From assembly GCA_910577665.1 (NCBI GenBank), contig CAJTOJ010000047.1, positions 1-20,734 of the forward strand: 20,734 bases of DNA, read 5' to 3'. The stretch comes from an uncultured Acetatifactor sp. GTDB taxonomy: Bacteria; Bacillota; Clostridia; Lachnospirales; Lachnospiraceae. The notes under the pieces were generated by a model. That model saw only the letters and a list, made by a program, of their open reading frames with translations. It was not told where the DNA came from and searched no databases. This document shows positions 1 to 7,188 of this stretch, piece by piece; positions within the stretch are counted from its first letter, which is position 1, and each line of letters begins with the position of its first letter. The position numbers and the translations under genes were made by a program.

Positions 1-372
1 CAAGCCACCTATAAAGAGAGCCAATCGCTCAAAGGATTTGCGAAAATGAAATACGATAAGGAGCATAAAGACAGCTTATCGAAGTACCCCGAATTAAAGG
101 AGCGTATGCAGAGCCTTTTACAGAACGGCGAGAAGATAACGCCGAAACAGTGGAAAGCCGAAATACAGTCTTTGCAAGGCGAGTATGACAGTATTGGCAA
201 AGAGCAGAGCAAGACCGCCATAGAATTAGCCTATGCCGAGGTAATCAGCTATAACAGGAAGAACCTTGAAAGGGAACTTCAGAACGAGAGCCGACAGCAT
301 AACATAACAGGCAACAGAACAAAACGAAACGGAGGGAGGAAGAAATTTAATGAAAATCTGATAGAAATATGA
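1..372 (+). CDS. Relaxase/mobilization protein, C-terminal part (5' end outside window)
   Basis: The reading frame is open from base 1 and ends at TGA 370-372; the first internal Met codon is at 46, but the gene starts before the window. The visible 123 residues are charged and Lys/Glu/Gln-rich with predicted helix, and include the stretch ELAYAEVISYNRKNLERE. In my recollection this resembles the C-terminal tail of MobA/MobL-type relaxases of mobilizable elements in Clostridia, which nick the transfer origin. The catalytic N-terminal domain is not in the window, so function rests on the tail alone. Base composition is AT-rich compared with DNA beyond 1285, in line with a mobile element. A strong SD (GGAGGGAGGA, 331-340) near the 3' end precedes an ATG at 350 that stops after three codons, hinting that a following gene was lost. 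Confidence 0.6.
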   Translation, partial: QATYKESQSLKGFAKMKYDKEHKDSLSKYPELKERMQSLLQNGEKITPKQWKAEIQSLQGEYDSIGKEQSKTAIELAYAEVISYNRKNLERELQNESRQHNITGNRTKRNGGRKKFNENLIEI

Positions 373-426
373 GTGTGATTGTGGTACTCTATTAGAAATA
401 CAAATTGAGTTTGACGGAGGCATAGT

Positions 427-1212
427 ATGGAGATAACAAATCAAAATATAGATAGCGGAAAACCTTTTGATTGGGGGAAAACCTCTTTAGATTATGCAAA
501 ATTTCGTGACATATATCCAAAAGAATTTTATCAAAAAATTATTGACCGTAGATTATGTTTGGACGGACAATCTGTTCTTGATATTGGAACAGGTACGGGT
601 GTTCTTCCGAGAAATATGTATCAGTATGGAGCAAAATGGACGGCTACGGATATTTCAGAAAATCAAATTGAGCAAGCCAAAATTCTTTCAAAAGATATGA
701 ATATAGATTATTATGCTATATCAACGGAAGATATAGATTTTTCTGATAGTTCCTTTGATGTAATTACAGCCTGTCAGTGTTTTTGGTATTTCGACCATGA
801 AATTGTTATGCCTAAGTTTTATCGTATGCTTAAACAAGGGGGAAGTATTCTTATCTTATATATGGCATGGCTTCCATTTGAGGACAAAATTGCGGGAGCC
901 AGTGAAAAACTTGTATTAAAATATAGTCCTAATTGGAGCGGTGCAGGAGAAACAATACATCAAATAGACATACCCGACTGCTACAAAGAAAAATTTGAAC
1001 TTGTATACCATGAAGAATTTACCTTAAAAATACCATTTACCCATGAAAGTTGGAACGGAAGAATAAAGGCTTGTCGTGGAATTGGTGCTTCACTTACCGA
1101 AAAAGAGATTTCAATGTGGGAACAGGAACACAGGAAACTTCTTGAACGGATTGCGCCTAATGAATTTGATATTTTACATTATGGTGCGATTGCTGAACTT
1201 AAAAAACGATAA
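427..1212 (+). CDS. Class I SAM-dependent methyltransferase
   Basis: A 261-residue protein with a Rossmann-type SAM-binding core. Motif I is VLDIGTGTG at residues 50-58, followed by TATDIS near residue 73 (the acidic residue that binds the SAM ribose) and FDVITACQCFWYFD, which fits motif IV. It belongs to the broad Methyltransf_11/25-like group; the methyl acceptor cannot be read from sequence. GGAGG at 416-420 sits 6 nt before ATG 427, so the start is secure. The gene is AT-rich like the relaxase before it and unlike everything after 1285, so it is most likely cargo of the mobile element. No resistance methyltransferase family (for example Erm) is recognisable. Confidence 0.85.
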   Translation: MEITNQNIDSGKPFDWGKTSLDYAKFRDIYPKEFYQKIIDRRLCLDGQSVLDIGTGTGVLPRNMYQYGAKWTATDISENQIEQAKILSKDMNIDYYAISTEDIDFSDSSFDVITACQCFWYFDHEIVMPKFYRMLKQGGSILILYMAWLPFEDKIAGASEKLVLKYSPNWSGAGETIHQIDIPDCYKEKFELVYHEEFTLKIPFTHESWNGRIKACRGIGASLTEKEISMWEQEHRKLLERIAPNEFDILHYGAIAELKKR

Positions 1213-1256
1213 ATTTTTATTTTTCAGAATTACACAATTAAACAAGTCACAGCGTC

Positions 1257-1284
1257 AGAGCGTATAGAAAAATCTATGCGCTCT
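1257..1284 (+). terminator. Hairpin at the end of the mobile-element DNA
   Basis: A 12-bp stem (1257-1268 with 1273-1284, one G-U pair) closes a 4-nt AAAA loop. It lies 44 nt after the methyltransferase stop and may terminate that transcript, although the downstream T-tract is poor (ATTTCC). AT-rich DNA ends and GC-rich DNA begins right here, so the inverted repeat could instead mark the end of the integrated element. Confidence 0.5.
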
Positions 1285-1695
1285 ATTTCCTTCCAGCCTG
1301 AGCAGGAGAAGCGCCTGTTGGAATTCGGGGACTGGCTGCGGCCTGTGTCAGAAGCGGTGTATGGCACGGAAAGGGGAATCGGCCTGCGCCATTACTGTGG
1401 GCCTTCCACCGTGTCCAAGGACCACCGCACCCTGTACCTGTACGCCTTCGGCAGGCCGGGGGATCTGTTTCTCAAGGGACTGCATACCCCCGTAAAAAAA
1501 GCCACCGTGCTAAGGAGTGGCCGGGTGCTTCCTGTGGAGACCATGATCGGCGCTCCCTGGAACGGTGTGCCTCCCACGGTGTGGATTCCAGTGCCGGAGG
1601 AAGAGGCTGATCCTTATGCCACGGTAGTGCGTCTGGACCTGGATGGGGAAGTTTCCCTGTTTGAAGGGGCGGGAGGTGCCATCGCCTATAATTGA
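1276..1695 (+). pseudogene. Alpha-L-fucosidase (GH29), 3' fragment
   Basis: About 135 residues matching the C-terminal part of GH29 alpha-L-fucosidases. The helix PEQEKRLLEFGDWLRP and AVYGT correspond to the end of the catalytic barrel. The rest (TLYLYAF, DLFLKGL, VKKATVLRSGR, GAPWNG, TVWIPVP) fits the C-terminal beta-sandwich. The catalytic domain is absent. The frame stays open back to 1213, but residues before about 1285 derive from the AT-rich element, and ATG 1276 has no SD. This is therefore a 5'-truncated gene and not expected to be active. The N-terminal part may lie on the far side of the element, outside the window, or be deleted. Confidence 0.8.
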
Positions 1696-1741
1696 CCGGA
1701 TACCAGGGCCCTATGGCCAAAAATGCAGCCAACGCCATTCG

Positions 1742-1763
1742 AAAGTGCCATGAACGGCACTTT
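1742..1763. terminator. Hairpin downstream of the fucosidase fragment
   Basis: AAAGTGCC (1742-1749) pairs with GGCACTTT (1756-1763) around a 6-nt loop. The position, 47 nt after the fucosidase stop and before the next gene, suits a terminator. The T-tract is only three bases, so the call is tentative. Confidence 0.35.
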
Positions 1764-1798
1764 GACGCCCCCCACATCCTGATATGAGGAGTATACAG

Positions 1799-2167
1799 AT
1801 GACATTTGACAGACTTTATCCTAGTAAAAAGCTGCTCCAGGTAGAGCAGCACCTGCGGAAGGTATGGGCAGGGGAGATCCCCTGCACCTATTCTTCCCTC
1901 ACATCCCAGTCCTATTACAGAGGCCTGCGGCCCAGGGAAGACATGTACCGGGCAGCAGCAGACTTTGGAGACTCTGTGCTCTTTGTGCCGTATCTGTCCC
2001 CCCAGGGCCATGACAGGTTCCCCAGGTTCTCCGATTACCTCTTCTATCTGCACTCCATACAAAAGCCCGGCACCAGGTTGTGGCTCCTTTTAGATCCCAA
2101 TGACCCGGACTATCCCAGACAGCCGGAGGCGGCCAGGGCTATCACAGGGGAGCCGGAGGGCACCTGA
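1799..2167 (+). CDS. Small protein of unknown function
   Basis: A 122-residue protein that I do not recognise. AGGAG at 1787-1791 lies 7 nt before ATG 1799, so this start is preferred over the in-frame ATG at 1784, which overlaps the SD. The sequence has no membrane segment or signal peptide. It is rich in Tyr, Arg and Pro, with YPSKKLLQVEQHLRKVW near the N-terminus and LWLLLDPNDPDYPRQPEAA near the C-terminus. Composition matches the GC-rich chromosome rather than the mobile element. It converges with the ABC permease gene, with only about 40 nt between stops. A 3' truncation cannot be excluded. Confidence 0.5.
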   Translation: MTFDRLYPSKKLLQVEQHLRKVWAGEIPCTYSSLTSQSYYRGLRPREDMYRAAADFGDSVLFVPYLSPQGHDRFPRFSDYLFYLHSIQKPGTRLWLLLDPNDPDYPRQPEAARAITGEPEGT

Positions 2168-2208
2168 AAGAGGGGGAAGCCGGGGGAAAGCCAAGCAGAC
2201 AAAGGTCT

Positions 2209-3381
2209 TTAAAACACCTGAATATCCCGCCTGCCCTCCACGCCTCCCTGCACCAGCGCTGCTGTCACTCCTGCCGCCAGCATAAGCCCCCCTGCCACAA
2301 GGGTCAGTCCCTTCGGCCTGGTGATCTCATCGAACCGGAACATGGCAAGCCCGCAGAAGACCACTCCCCCGACTCCTGCCGGTAGCAGCCAGGCAATGGC
2401 TGTGATATAATTCTCCAGATGGCATGTGGCCACGAATACTGCCAGGGCCATCCCCAGAGAAAAAGCCGCAACCACTGCCAGGTGGGAAAGGATATTCTGT
2501 CCCAGGGTCCAGGGATGCCAGCCGATAAAGCCGCTGGAAAAACAAGAGAGACTACAGTCCCAGAAACTTGTCACCTGGTTGCGGACAGCAATCCCTGCAT
2601 AGACCGCCATGACCAGGGCTGTCATCACCAGGCAGGAAGCCACTACCGCTGCCAGTCTATGCCAGTAGGTGGCCCTGCCCTGCCGGAAGCTGTACTGCAG
2701 GGCAGGCATCCGGCTCCTGTTCTCCGCAACCATGTAGGGAAATACCAGGATGATCAGGGCCAGTACCAGGAAAACTCCCATGAAACGCAATACTTCAAAA
2801 TTGTAGTACGCCACATTAGAAGGCAGCGTTCCATACACTTCCCCGGCATTGCGCTCTGCCACCCTTCTCTGCTGCTTTTGGTCCAGACCGGTATACTGTC
2901 CTGTTCCCCCGCTCAAAGCCTCCTGTTCATAGGCTGCAAGATAGTAATCCCAGATCTCATAGGGAAGCAGACGTTCCATTTCTTCTCCCAGGTTCACCTG
3001 GGGAAAGGCTTCCTGTAGTGCCCACCACAGCCGGTTTTCATCTTCCAGGGAAAATCCATTCTTATTTCCATGAACCAGGTCAACAAAGCTATGGATTCCC
3101 AGGCTCCCAAAGTCTTCATTGGCCGCTATATACCCATCCAGGCTGCTCCCCTCATACACCGGCCTTGACTGCTTCCACTCCTGGAATTCCTCCGGGGAAA
3201 TCCTGGCCCCGTATTGTGCCATAAAAGATCTGACCATATCTGCTTCCATGTGGTAGCTTCCCATGGCAGACTGCACATAAGGCCGTAAGAACAGGGAAAA
3301 AAACAACAGACCGAATACCACCAGATACAGTATTTTCCTAATAGAAAATATTTTCTTCATCTCCTGCCATACCATTGCCAT
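2209..3381 (-). CDS. ABC transporter permease (second permease of the sigma-linked operon)
   Basis: A 390-residue membrane protein. One N-terminal helix (about residues 17-34) is followed by a ~160-residue extracytoplasmic segment and then five helices in the C-terminal half, a layout known for ABC-2 type permeases such as NatB-like exporters. ATG 3381 is chosen because AAAGGAAGGGG lies 9 nt upstream and because the resulting start (MAMVWQEMKK) resembles the start of the neighbouring permease (MVWEECRR). GTG 3417 is an alternative start. It is the last gene of a minus-strand operon, about 98 nt after the other permease, so the two probably form a heterodimer driven by the ATPase at 4697-5554. 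The substrate is unknown. Confidence 0.75.
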   Translation of the reverse strand: MAMVWQEMKKIFSIRKILYLVVFGLLFFSLFLRPYVQSAMGSYHMEADMVRSFMAQYGARISPEEFQEWKQSRPVYEGSSLDGYIAANEDFGSLGIHSFVDLVHGNKNGFSLEDENRLWWALQEAFPQVNLGEEMERLLPYEIWDYYLAAYEQEALSGGTGQYTGLDQKQQRRVAERNAGEVYGTLPSNVAYYNFEVLRFMGVFLVLALIILVFPYMVAENRSRMPALQYSFRQGRATYWHRLAAVVASCLVMTALVMAVYAGIAVRNQVTSFWDCSLSCFSSGFIGWHPWTLGQNILSHLAVVAAFSLGMALAVFVATCHLENYITAIAWLLPAGVGGVVFCGLAMFRFDEITRPKGLTLVAGGLMLAAGVTAALVQGGVEGRRDIQVF

Positions 3382-3479
3382 ATTTTGGAACCCCTTCCTT
3401 TCTGTCAGCGTCAGCACAAAAACTTCCTAAATTGCCGAAATATCCGTCCTTTCCCACATGAGGCCTTCCCTCTTCCATA

Positions 3480-4607
3480 TCACAGATCCTCCTTCAAAAA
3501 ACGGCAGTTTCGCGCCCGGCACCACCCAAGCACCACCACGCCCCAGAAGACCACGAACAGCACCTCGTACCCTCTTGCCGACAGGAAACTGCCCCCACTG
3601 GCAAACCACCGCCCCGCCTTCCCGGCGAAGTCCACCGGATTGAACCGCAATACAAAATACAACACCGTTTCCCTTGGAAAAACCTGTGTCAGTACAGCCA
3701 CCCCGAAACAGATAAGGGCCAGCTTCCCTACAGCCGGCAGGATCCTGTGACTTGCTGTCACTGCCACGTAGGCCAGCCCCCCGAAGAGACAGGCCACACA
3801 CCAGCACACCAGGAACTGCAATCCCAGATATCCCCGGATACTCACAGGGAATCTGGTGACCAGGGGAAAAAAGGTATCCAGTACCATCATGCTTCCCAGG
3901 CGGGTGTCCCAAAGTTTTCCCAGAGGAAATACCACTCCTGCCATTCCCATGGTCATGGCCCACACTGCCACTGTACATCCCGTGGACACCATAATCGCCG
4001 CACGGCCTTTCACCGCCTGGATCCGCCTTCCCAGGCGGGAGGCGTAGATTTCTGCTCCGGTCCGCTGGTCAAAAGGCTCATTCACACACCGCATCATCAG
4101 AAGCACTGACCCCAGGATGGATTCCACTGTAAGGGCCAGGGAAAGCCACCTGGAATACAGATCGAAGAAACGGCCTCCACAGGGTACGAAGAACCCTCTG
4201 GCCGTTTTGTCCTGCCGGTTCTCCTCTATCACCGGTTCCAGGGTGGCGTATACCTTTCTGGCATACGCCGCCGCATCCCCCTGCAGCTTCCTGGACAATA
4301 TATAAGTATCTGCCAGGTCGGCAGCTGCAAACTCCCGGATCAGATGCAGAGTCCCCTCCAGTATATTCTGCACCGGGATCTTCCCTGGATCCCCTCCCTG
4401 GGATCCGGCAAAGGCCTGGAGAATTTCTTCCACATTTTCCTGGTCCAGCCATAGGACGCCACTCTCCGCCAGCTTGCGGCTAATCTCCACATACTCCTGC
4501 TGTTCCTGGAAATTCCAGACGATCCACAGATTCACCACCATGGATCCCATGAGAAACAGCCACAACAGCCTGCTGCAGCAGATCCGCCTGCATTCCTCCC
4601 ACACCAT
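3480..4607 (-). CDS. ABC transporter permease (first permease of the sigma-linked operon)
   Basis: A 375-residue integral membrane protein with a helix near residues 12-31, a large extracytoplasmic part, then about five helices, the same layout as the next permease. ATG 4607 is preceded by AAAAGGAG with 7-nt spacing, the best initiation site. An in-frame ATG at 4700 overlaps the ATPase stop (ATGA) but has no good SD and would add 31 polar, basic residues ahead of the first helix. The gene lies between the ATPase and the second permease. Its role is inferred as half of the transmembrane channel of an ABC exporter. Confidence 0.75.
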   Translation of the reverse strand: MVWEECRRICCSRLLWLFLMGSMVVNLWIVWNFQEQQEYVEISRKLAESGVLWLDQENVEEILQAFAGSQGGDPGKIPVQNILEGTLHLIREFAAADLADTYILSRKLQGDAAAYARKVYATLEPVIEENRQDKTARGFFVPCGGRFFDLYSRWLSLALTVESILGSVLLMMRCVNEPFDQRTGAEIYASRLGRRIQAVKGRAAIMVSTGCTVAVWAMTMGMAGVVFPLGKLWDTRLGSMMVLDTFFPLVTRFPVSIRGYLGLQFLVCWCVACLFGGLAYVAVTASHRILPAVGKLALICFGVAVLTQVFPRETVLYFVLRFNPVDFAGKAGRWFASGGSFLSARGYEVLFVVFWGVVVLGWCRARNCRFLKEDL

Positions 4608-4696
4608 ATGCGGTCTCCTTTTCCTAATTCCAATTCCCTTCCTGCTTCCTGTCATACCCATACGACCCACACAAACCAATCCCACAGAATCGCCTT

Positions 4697-5554
4697 TCAT
4701 AATTGGTAGGTATGCAGAAACACGTCCTCCAGCCCCGGTCTGCAGGCCTGCCAGTCCTCTCCTGCCCTCCTGTCACTGATGAAACGCACCCTTACCTCTG
4801 TTCCCTCCTGGCGCTGGGAGAGCACCTGGTAATGCTCTTCCCATTCCAGAAGCCGCTCCATTGGGATCAAGGCCTCAAAGACCCTGCCATCCAGGCTGTC
4901 ACAGAGATGCTCCACCGTGTCATTGCAGTAGAGCTTACGGTCCCGGAGCATAAGGATATGATTGGCAATGAATTCCACGTCTGACACGATATGGGTGGAT
5001 ATCAGCAGGATCCTGTCCTCTGACATCTGTGTCAGAATCTTGCGAAAGCGCATCCGTTCCCCAGGATCCAGGCCAGCAGTGGGTTCATCCAGCACCAGGA
5101 TGTGTGGATCATTTAAGAGAGCCTGGGCAATGCCGATGCGCTGTACCATCCCCCCGGAAAATTTCTTCATTTTCTTCTTCGCCTCACCAGACATCCCCAC
5201 CAGTTCCAGCACTCTGCGGATCTGCCCGTACAGACCTTCCCTGGGCATTCCCTTCAGGATTCCGATATACCGCAGGTATTGCTCCGGCGTATAGTCCCTG
5301 TAATACCCGAAATCCTGGGGCAGATAACCGACTTTCTCCCGGTATGCCCCGTCCAGCACATGGATATCCTTTCCCTCATACAGGATCCTTCCCTGGGTGG
5401 GGAACAGCAAGGTGGTAATCAGTTTCATCAAAGTAGTCTTGCCTGCCCCATTGGGTGCCAGCAGCCCATATACCCCATTTCCCAGTTCCAGGTTTACATC
5501 TGCCAGGGCGGTGAAATCCTTATATTTTTTCGTCACATGCTCAAGCTGTAGCAT
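4697..5554 (-). CDS. ABC transporter ATP-binding protein (sigma-linked operon)
   Basis: A 285-residue cytoplasmic ATPase of the ABC-2/CcmA (NatA-like) exporter type. Walker A is APNGAGKTT at residues 33-41 (Ala where Gly is common), the Q-loop Gln is residue 80, the signature FSGGMVQR is at 132-139, Walker B with D-loop is ILVLDEPTAGLD at 152-163, and the H-switch is His188. AAAGGAG lies 7 nt before ATG 5554. The start lies inside the 3' end of the preceding membrane-protein gene (14-nt overlap), indicating translational coupling. It should energise the two permeases encoded downstream. Confidence 0.93.
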   Translation of the reverse strand: MLQLEHVTKKYKDFTALADVNLELGNGVYGLLAPNGAGKTTLMKLITTLLFPTQGRILYEGKDIHVLDGAYREKVGYLPQDFGYYRDYTPEQYLRYIGILKGMPREGLYGQIRRVLELVGMSGEAKKKMKKFSGGMVQRIGIAQALLNDPHILVLDEPTAGLDPGERMRFRKILTQMSEDRILLISTHIVSDVEFIANHILMLRDRKLYCNDTVEHLCDSLDGRVFEALIPMERLLEWEEHYQVLSQRQEGTEVRVRFISDRRAGEDWQACRPGLEDVFLHTYQL

Positions 5555-6320
5555 CAGAATACTCCTTTCGAAATAGCAGTGTGGTCAAGTACTGCAACTG
5601 CCGCAGGTAGAGCCACAGGCTGCACAGACCTGTGGCCAGGAACACATACACCGGGATCCATCCCAGGAATGCCCCATACACCTGGGGAAAGTACAGCAGC
5701 GCTGTCACATGTAGCACCAGCCAGATTCCACAGACTGCCACTGCCCATCCCACACGCCTCCCCCGCTCCATGCCTGCCAGCAGCAGCACAGAGAAACAGG
5801 TCAGAGAACTGAAGGACACTGCCAGAAGCCGTATCACATCCACCTTATACTGTAGAAAAAGTACCAGGATATACAGGCCATTGCCGCCCATCCCCAGGAA
5901 GCTGGCTGCCAGCATCCTCACTGCCAGCACATGGAAAAAAGTGTACTTGTAAGACATGTGCAGCCCATAACACCCATTCTGGACATCCTTACACCAGAAC
6001 AGCAGGAAAATGCATGCATACAATACCGGAGAAGCACAAAACACCACCAGGTCTGCACTTGCCACCAGGTCTGCCATGCATTTCATCAGCAGGTATAACA
6101 CAAGCAGGGAAATGACAAAGGCCAGGCAGAATACATCCCCCATACCCGCCAGCAATTGTCCCGGACCCAGTTCCCGGTACAAGTCCCAGAAGAAGGCAGC
6201 CACTCCCCTCCGGGGCGTCTTCTTCTCCCATACCTTGGCCAATTTCTCATTCTGTTCCTTCTCCTCCACCCTGGCCCACATGTCCTCCAGGAATTGCTTC
6301 TGCTGTCTGTCTATTTTCAA
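5541..6320 (-). CDS. Six-helix membrane protein following the sigma factor; possible anti-sigma factor
   Basis: A 259-residue protein. The first ~45 residues are soluble and charged (KIDRQQKQFLEDMWARVEEK), followed by about six hydrophobic helices. A TTG start at 6320 is chosen because AGAGGGGG lies about 7 nt upstream; no ATG is available near the N-terminus, and another TTG at 6368 has a weaker SD. A membrane protein with a cytoplasmic N-terminus immediately after an ECF sigma gene is the usual place for an anti-sigma factor. However, no zinc (HxxxCxxC) or RskA-like motif is visible, and the multi-helix body looks more like a transporter subunit. Either role is inference. It overlaps the ATPase gene by 14 nt. 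Confidence 0.65.
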   Translation of the reverse strand: MKIDRQQKQFLEDMWARVEEKEQNEKLAKVWEKKTPRRGVAAFFWDLYRELGPGQLLAGMGDVFCLAFVISLLVLYLLMKCMADLVASADLVVFCASPVLYACIFLLFWCKDVQNGCYGLHMSYKYTFFHVLAVRMLAASFLGMGGNGLYILVLFLQYKVDVIRLLAVSFSSLTCFSVLLLAGMERGRRVGWAVAVCGIWLVLHVTALLYFPQVYGAFLGWIPVYVFLATGLCSLWLYLRQLQYLTTLLFRKEYSDATA

Positions 6321-6351
6321 GTAAACACCCCCTCTTTTCGGGGAATGACTT

Positions 6352-6392
6352 AGATTTTCTTGGGTCAAGCTCTCTCTGGCCCTAGAAAATCT
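6352..6392 (-). other. Inverted repeat between sigma and membrane-protein genes
   Basis: AGATTTTCT (6352-6360) pairs with AGAAAATCT (6384-6392), extended by a GGG/CCC pairing after one mismatch. It occupies the gap after the sigma gene. No T-tract follows on the minus strand, so a role in mRNA processing or stability is more likely than termination. Confidence 0.4.
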
Positions 6393-6401
6393 TCATTCCC
6401 T

Positions 6402-6971
6402 TCACACTTCCTTCTTCCAGGAACCCAGACGCTTCCTGGCCCTGTGAATGGCAATCTTCACCTGGGGAACGGTCTGTTGCAGGATATAGGCAATCTCCCG
6501 GTAACTCCTGCCCTCCACGGCATACAGGTACAAGGCTTTCCTCTGGATCTTAGGAAGCTGCCCGATCTGCGCCACAAGCTGTAGCCTGCACTCTTTCTTC
6601 AAGTAGGCTTCTTCCGGAGACTGCTCCCGGCCCGGCTGTGCCTCCAGCCACTGTTCTCCTTCGCCTTCCAAAAGCAGTTCTTCCTTCCCGGCTTTCCTCA
6701 GACAGTCAATGGATTTGTGCCGGACCATCCCATGCAGATAAGTGCGGAAGGGAAACGCAGGCTGGTACCGCCCACGATGGACATAGAGATCTGCAAAGCA
6801 GTCCTGGGCAATATCCTGAGCCAGCATTTTGTCCAGGCCCATACGTTCCGCGGCCCATATGACTTCCTGGTAATAGCGCAGCACCAATACTTCGAAGGCC
6901 TTTCTGTCATCCTTGACAGAGAGCGCCATCAGTTCCTGGTCTGTCAATTCCTCCAGACCACACCGTTCCAC
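6402..6971 (-). CDS. ECF-type RNA polymerase sigma factor
   Basis: A 189-residue sigma-70 family protein with only regions 2 and 4. Region 2 includes AFEVLVLRYY, AQDIAQDCFADLYVHRGRY and FRTYLHGMVRHKSIDCLRK. Region 4 includes LPKIQRKALYLYAVEGRSYR and the recognition-helix part VPQVKIAIHRARKRL. The GTG start at 6971 is preceded by AAGGAGG about 10 nt upstream and gives the usual ECF length; the frame is open back to 7088, but that extension is Arg/Gly/Trp-rich and not sigma-like. It is the first gene of the sigma, membrane protein, ATPase, permease, permease operon, and probably directs transcription of its own operon from the upstream ECF-like promoter. Confidence 0.9.
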   Translation of the reverse strand: MERCGLEELTDQELMALSVKDDRKAFEVLVLRYYQEVIWAAERMGLDKMLAQDIAQDCFADLYVHRGRYQPAFPFRTYLHGMVRHKSIDCLRKAGKEELLLEGEGEQWLEAQPGREQSPEEAYLKKECRLQLVAQIGQLPKIQRKALYLYAVEGRSYREIAYILQQTVPQVKIAIHRARKRLGSWKKEV

Positions 6972-7067
6972 CTTCCCTTCACCTCCTTCCTGCTCCCTGC
7001 AACCTGCCCAGGATGTATCCTGGCCCGGACAATCCCGTCTTCTCCAGCCATGTCTTTGCCGTACGGG

Positions 7068-7096
7068 GCGGCTCCATGGAATCCCCATGGAGCCGC
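7068..7096. other. Perfect 12-bp hairpin in the leader of the sigma operon
   Basis: GCGGCTCCATGG (7068-7079) and CCATGGAGCCGC (7085-7096) form a perfect stem around a 5-nt loop. There is no T-tract on the minus strand and only three Ts on the plus strand, so it is not a classical terminator. It lies between the predicted ECF promoter and the sigma start. Confidence 0.6.
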
Positions 7097-7133
7097 TTTG
7101 TGAAAAGCAGCCAACTGTCTTCCTGTTTCTATA

Positions 7134-7159
7134 TTCGTCCCAGTCAGCCAGAAGTTACA
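7134..7159 (-). promoter_or_regulatory. Putative ECF-sigma promoter of the sigma/ABC operon
   Basis: On the minus strand TGTAAC (7154-7159) is followed after 16 nt by CGAA (7134-7137). This resembles ECF promoters of the B. subtilis SigX/SigV class (TGTAAC, about 16-17 nt, CGAC or CGTC). It lies between the MerR stop and the sigma start, as expected for autoregulation. Confidence 0.45.
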
Positions 7160-7188
7160 CCTGGAATAAAAATTTGCAGGATTTTTCT

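Noticed and set aside
1472..2062. Long minus-strand frame opposite the fucosidase fragment and the small gene
   Set aside because: Pro/Arg/Gly/Trp-rich shadow composition, no SD, no family, and it contradicts the clear GH29 reading on the plus strand.
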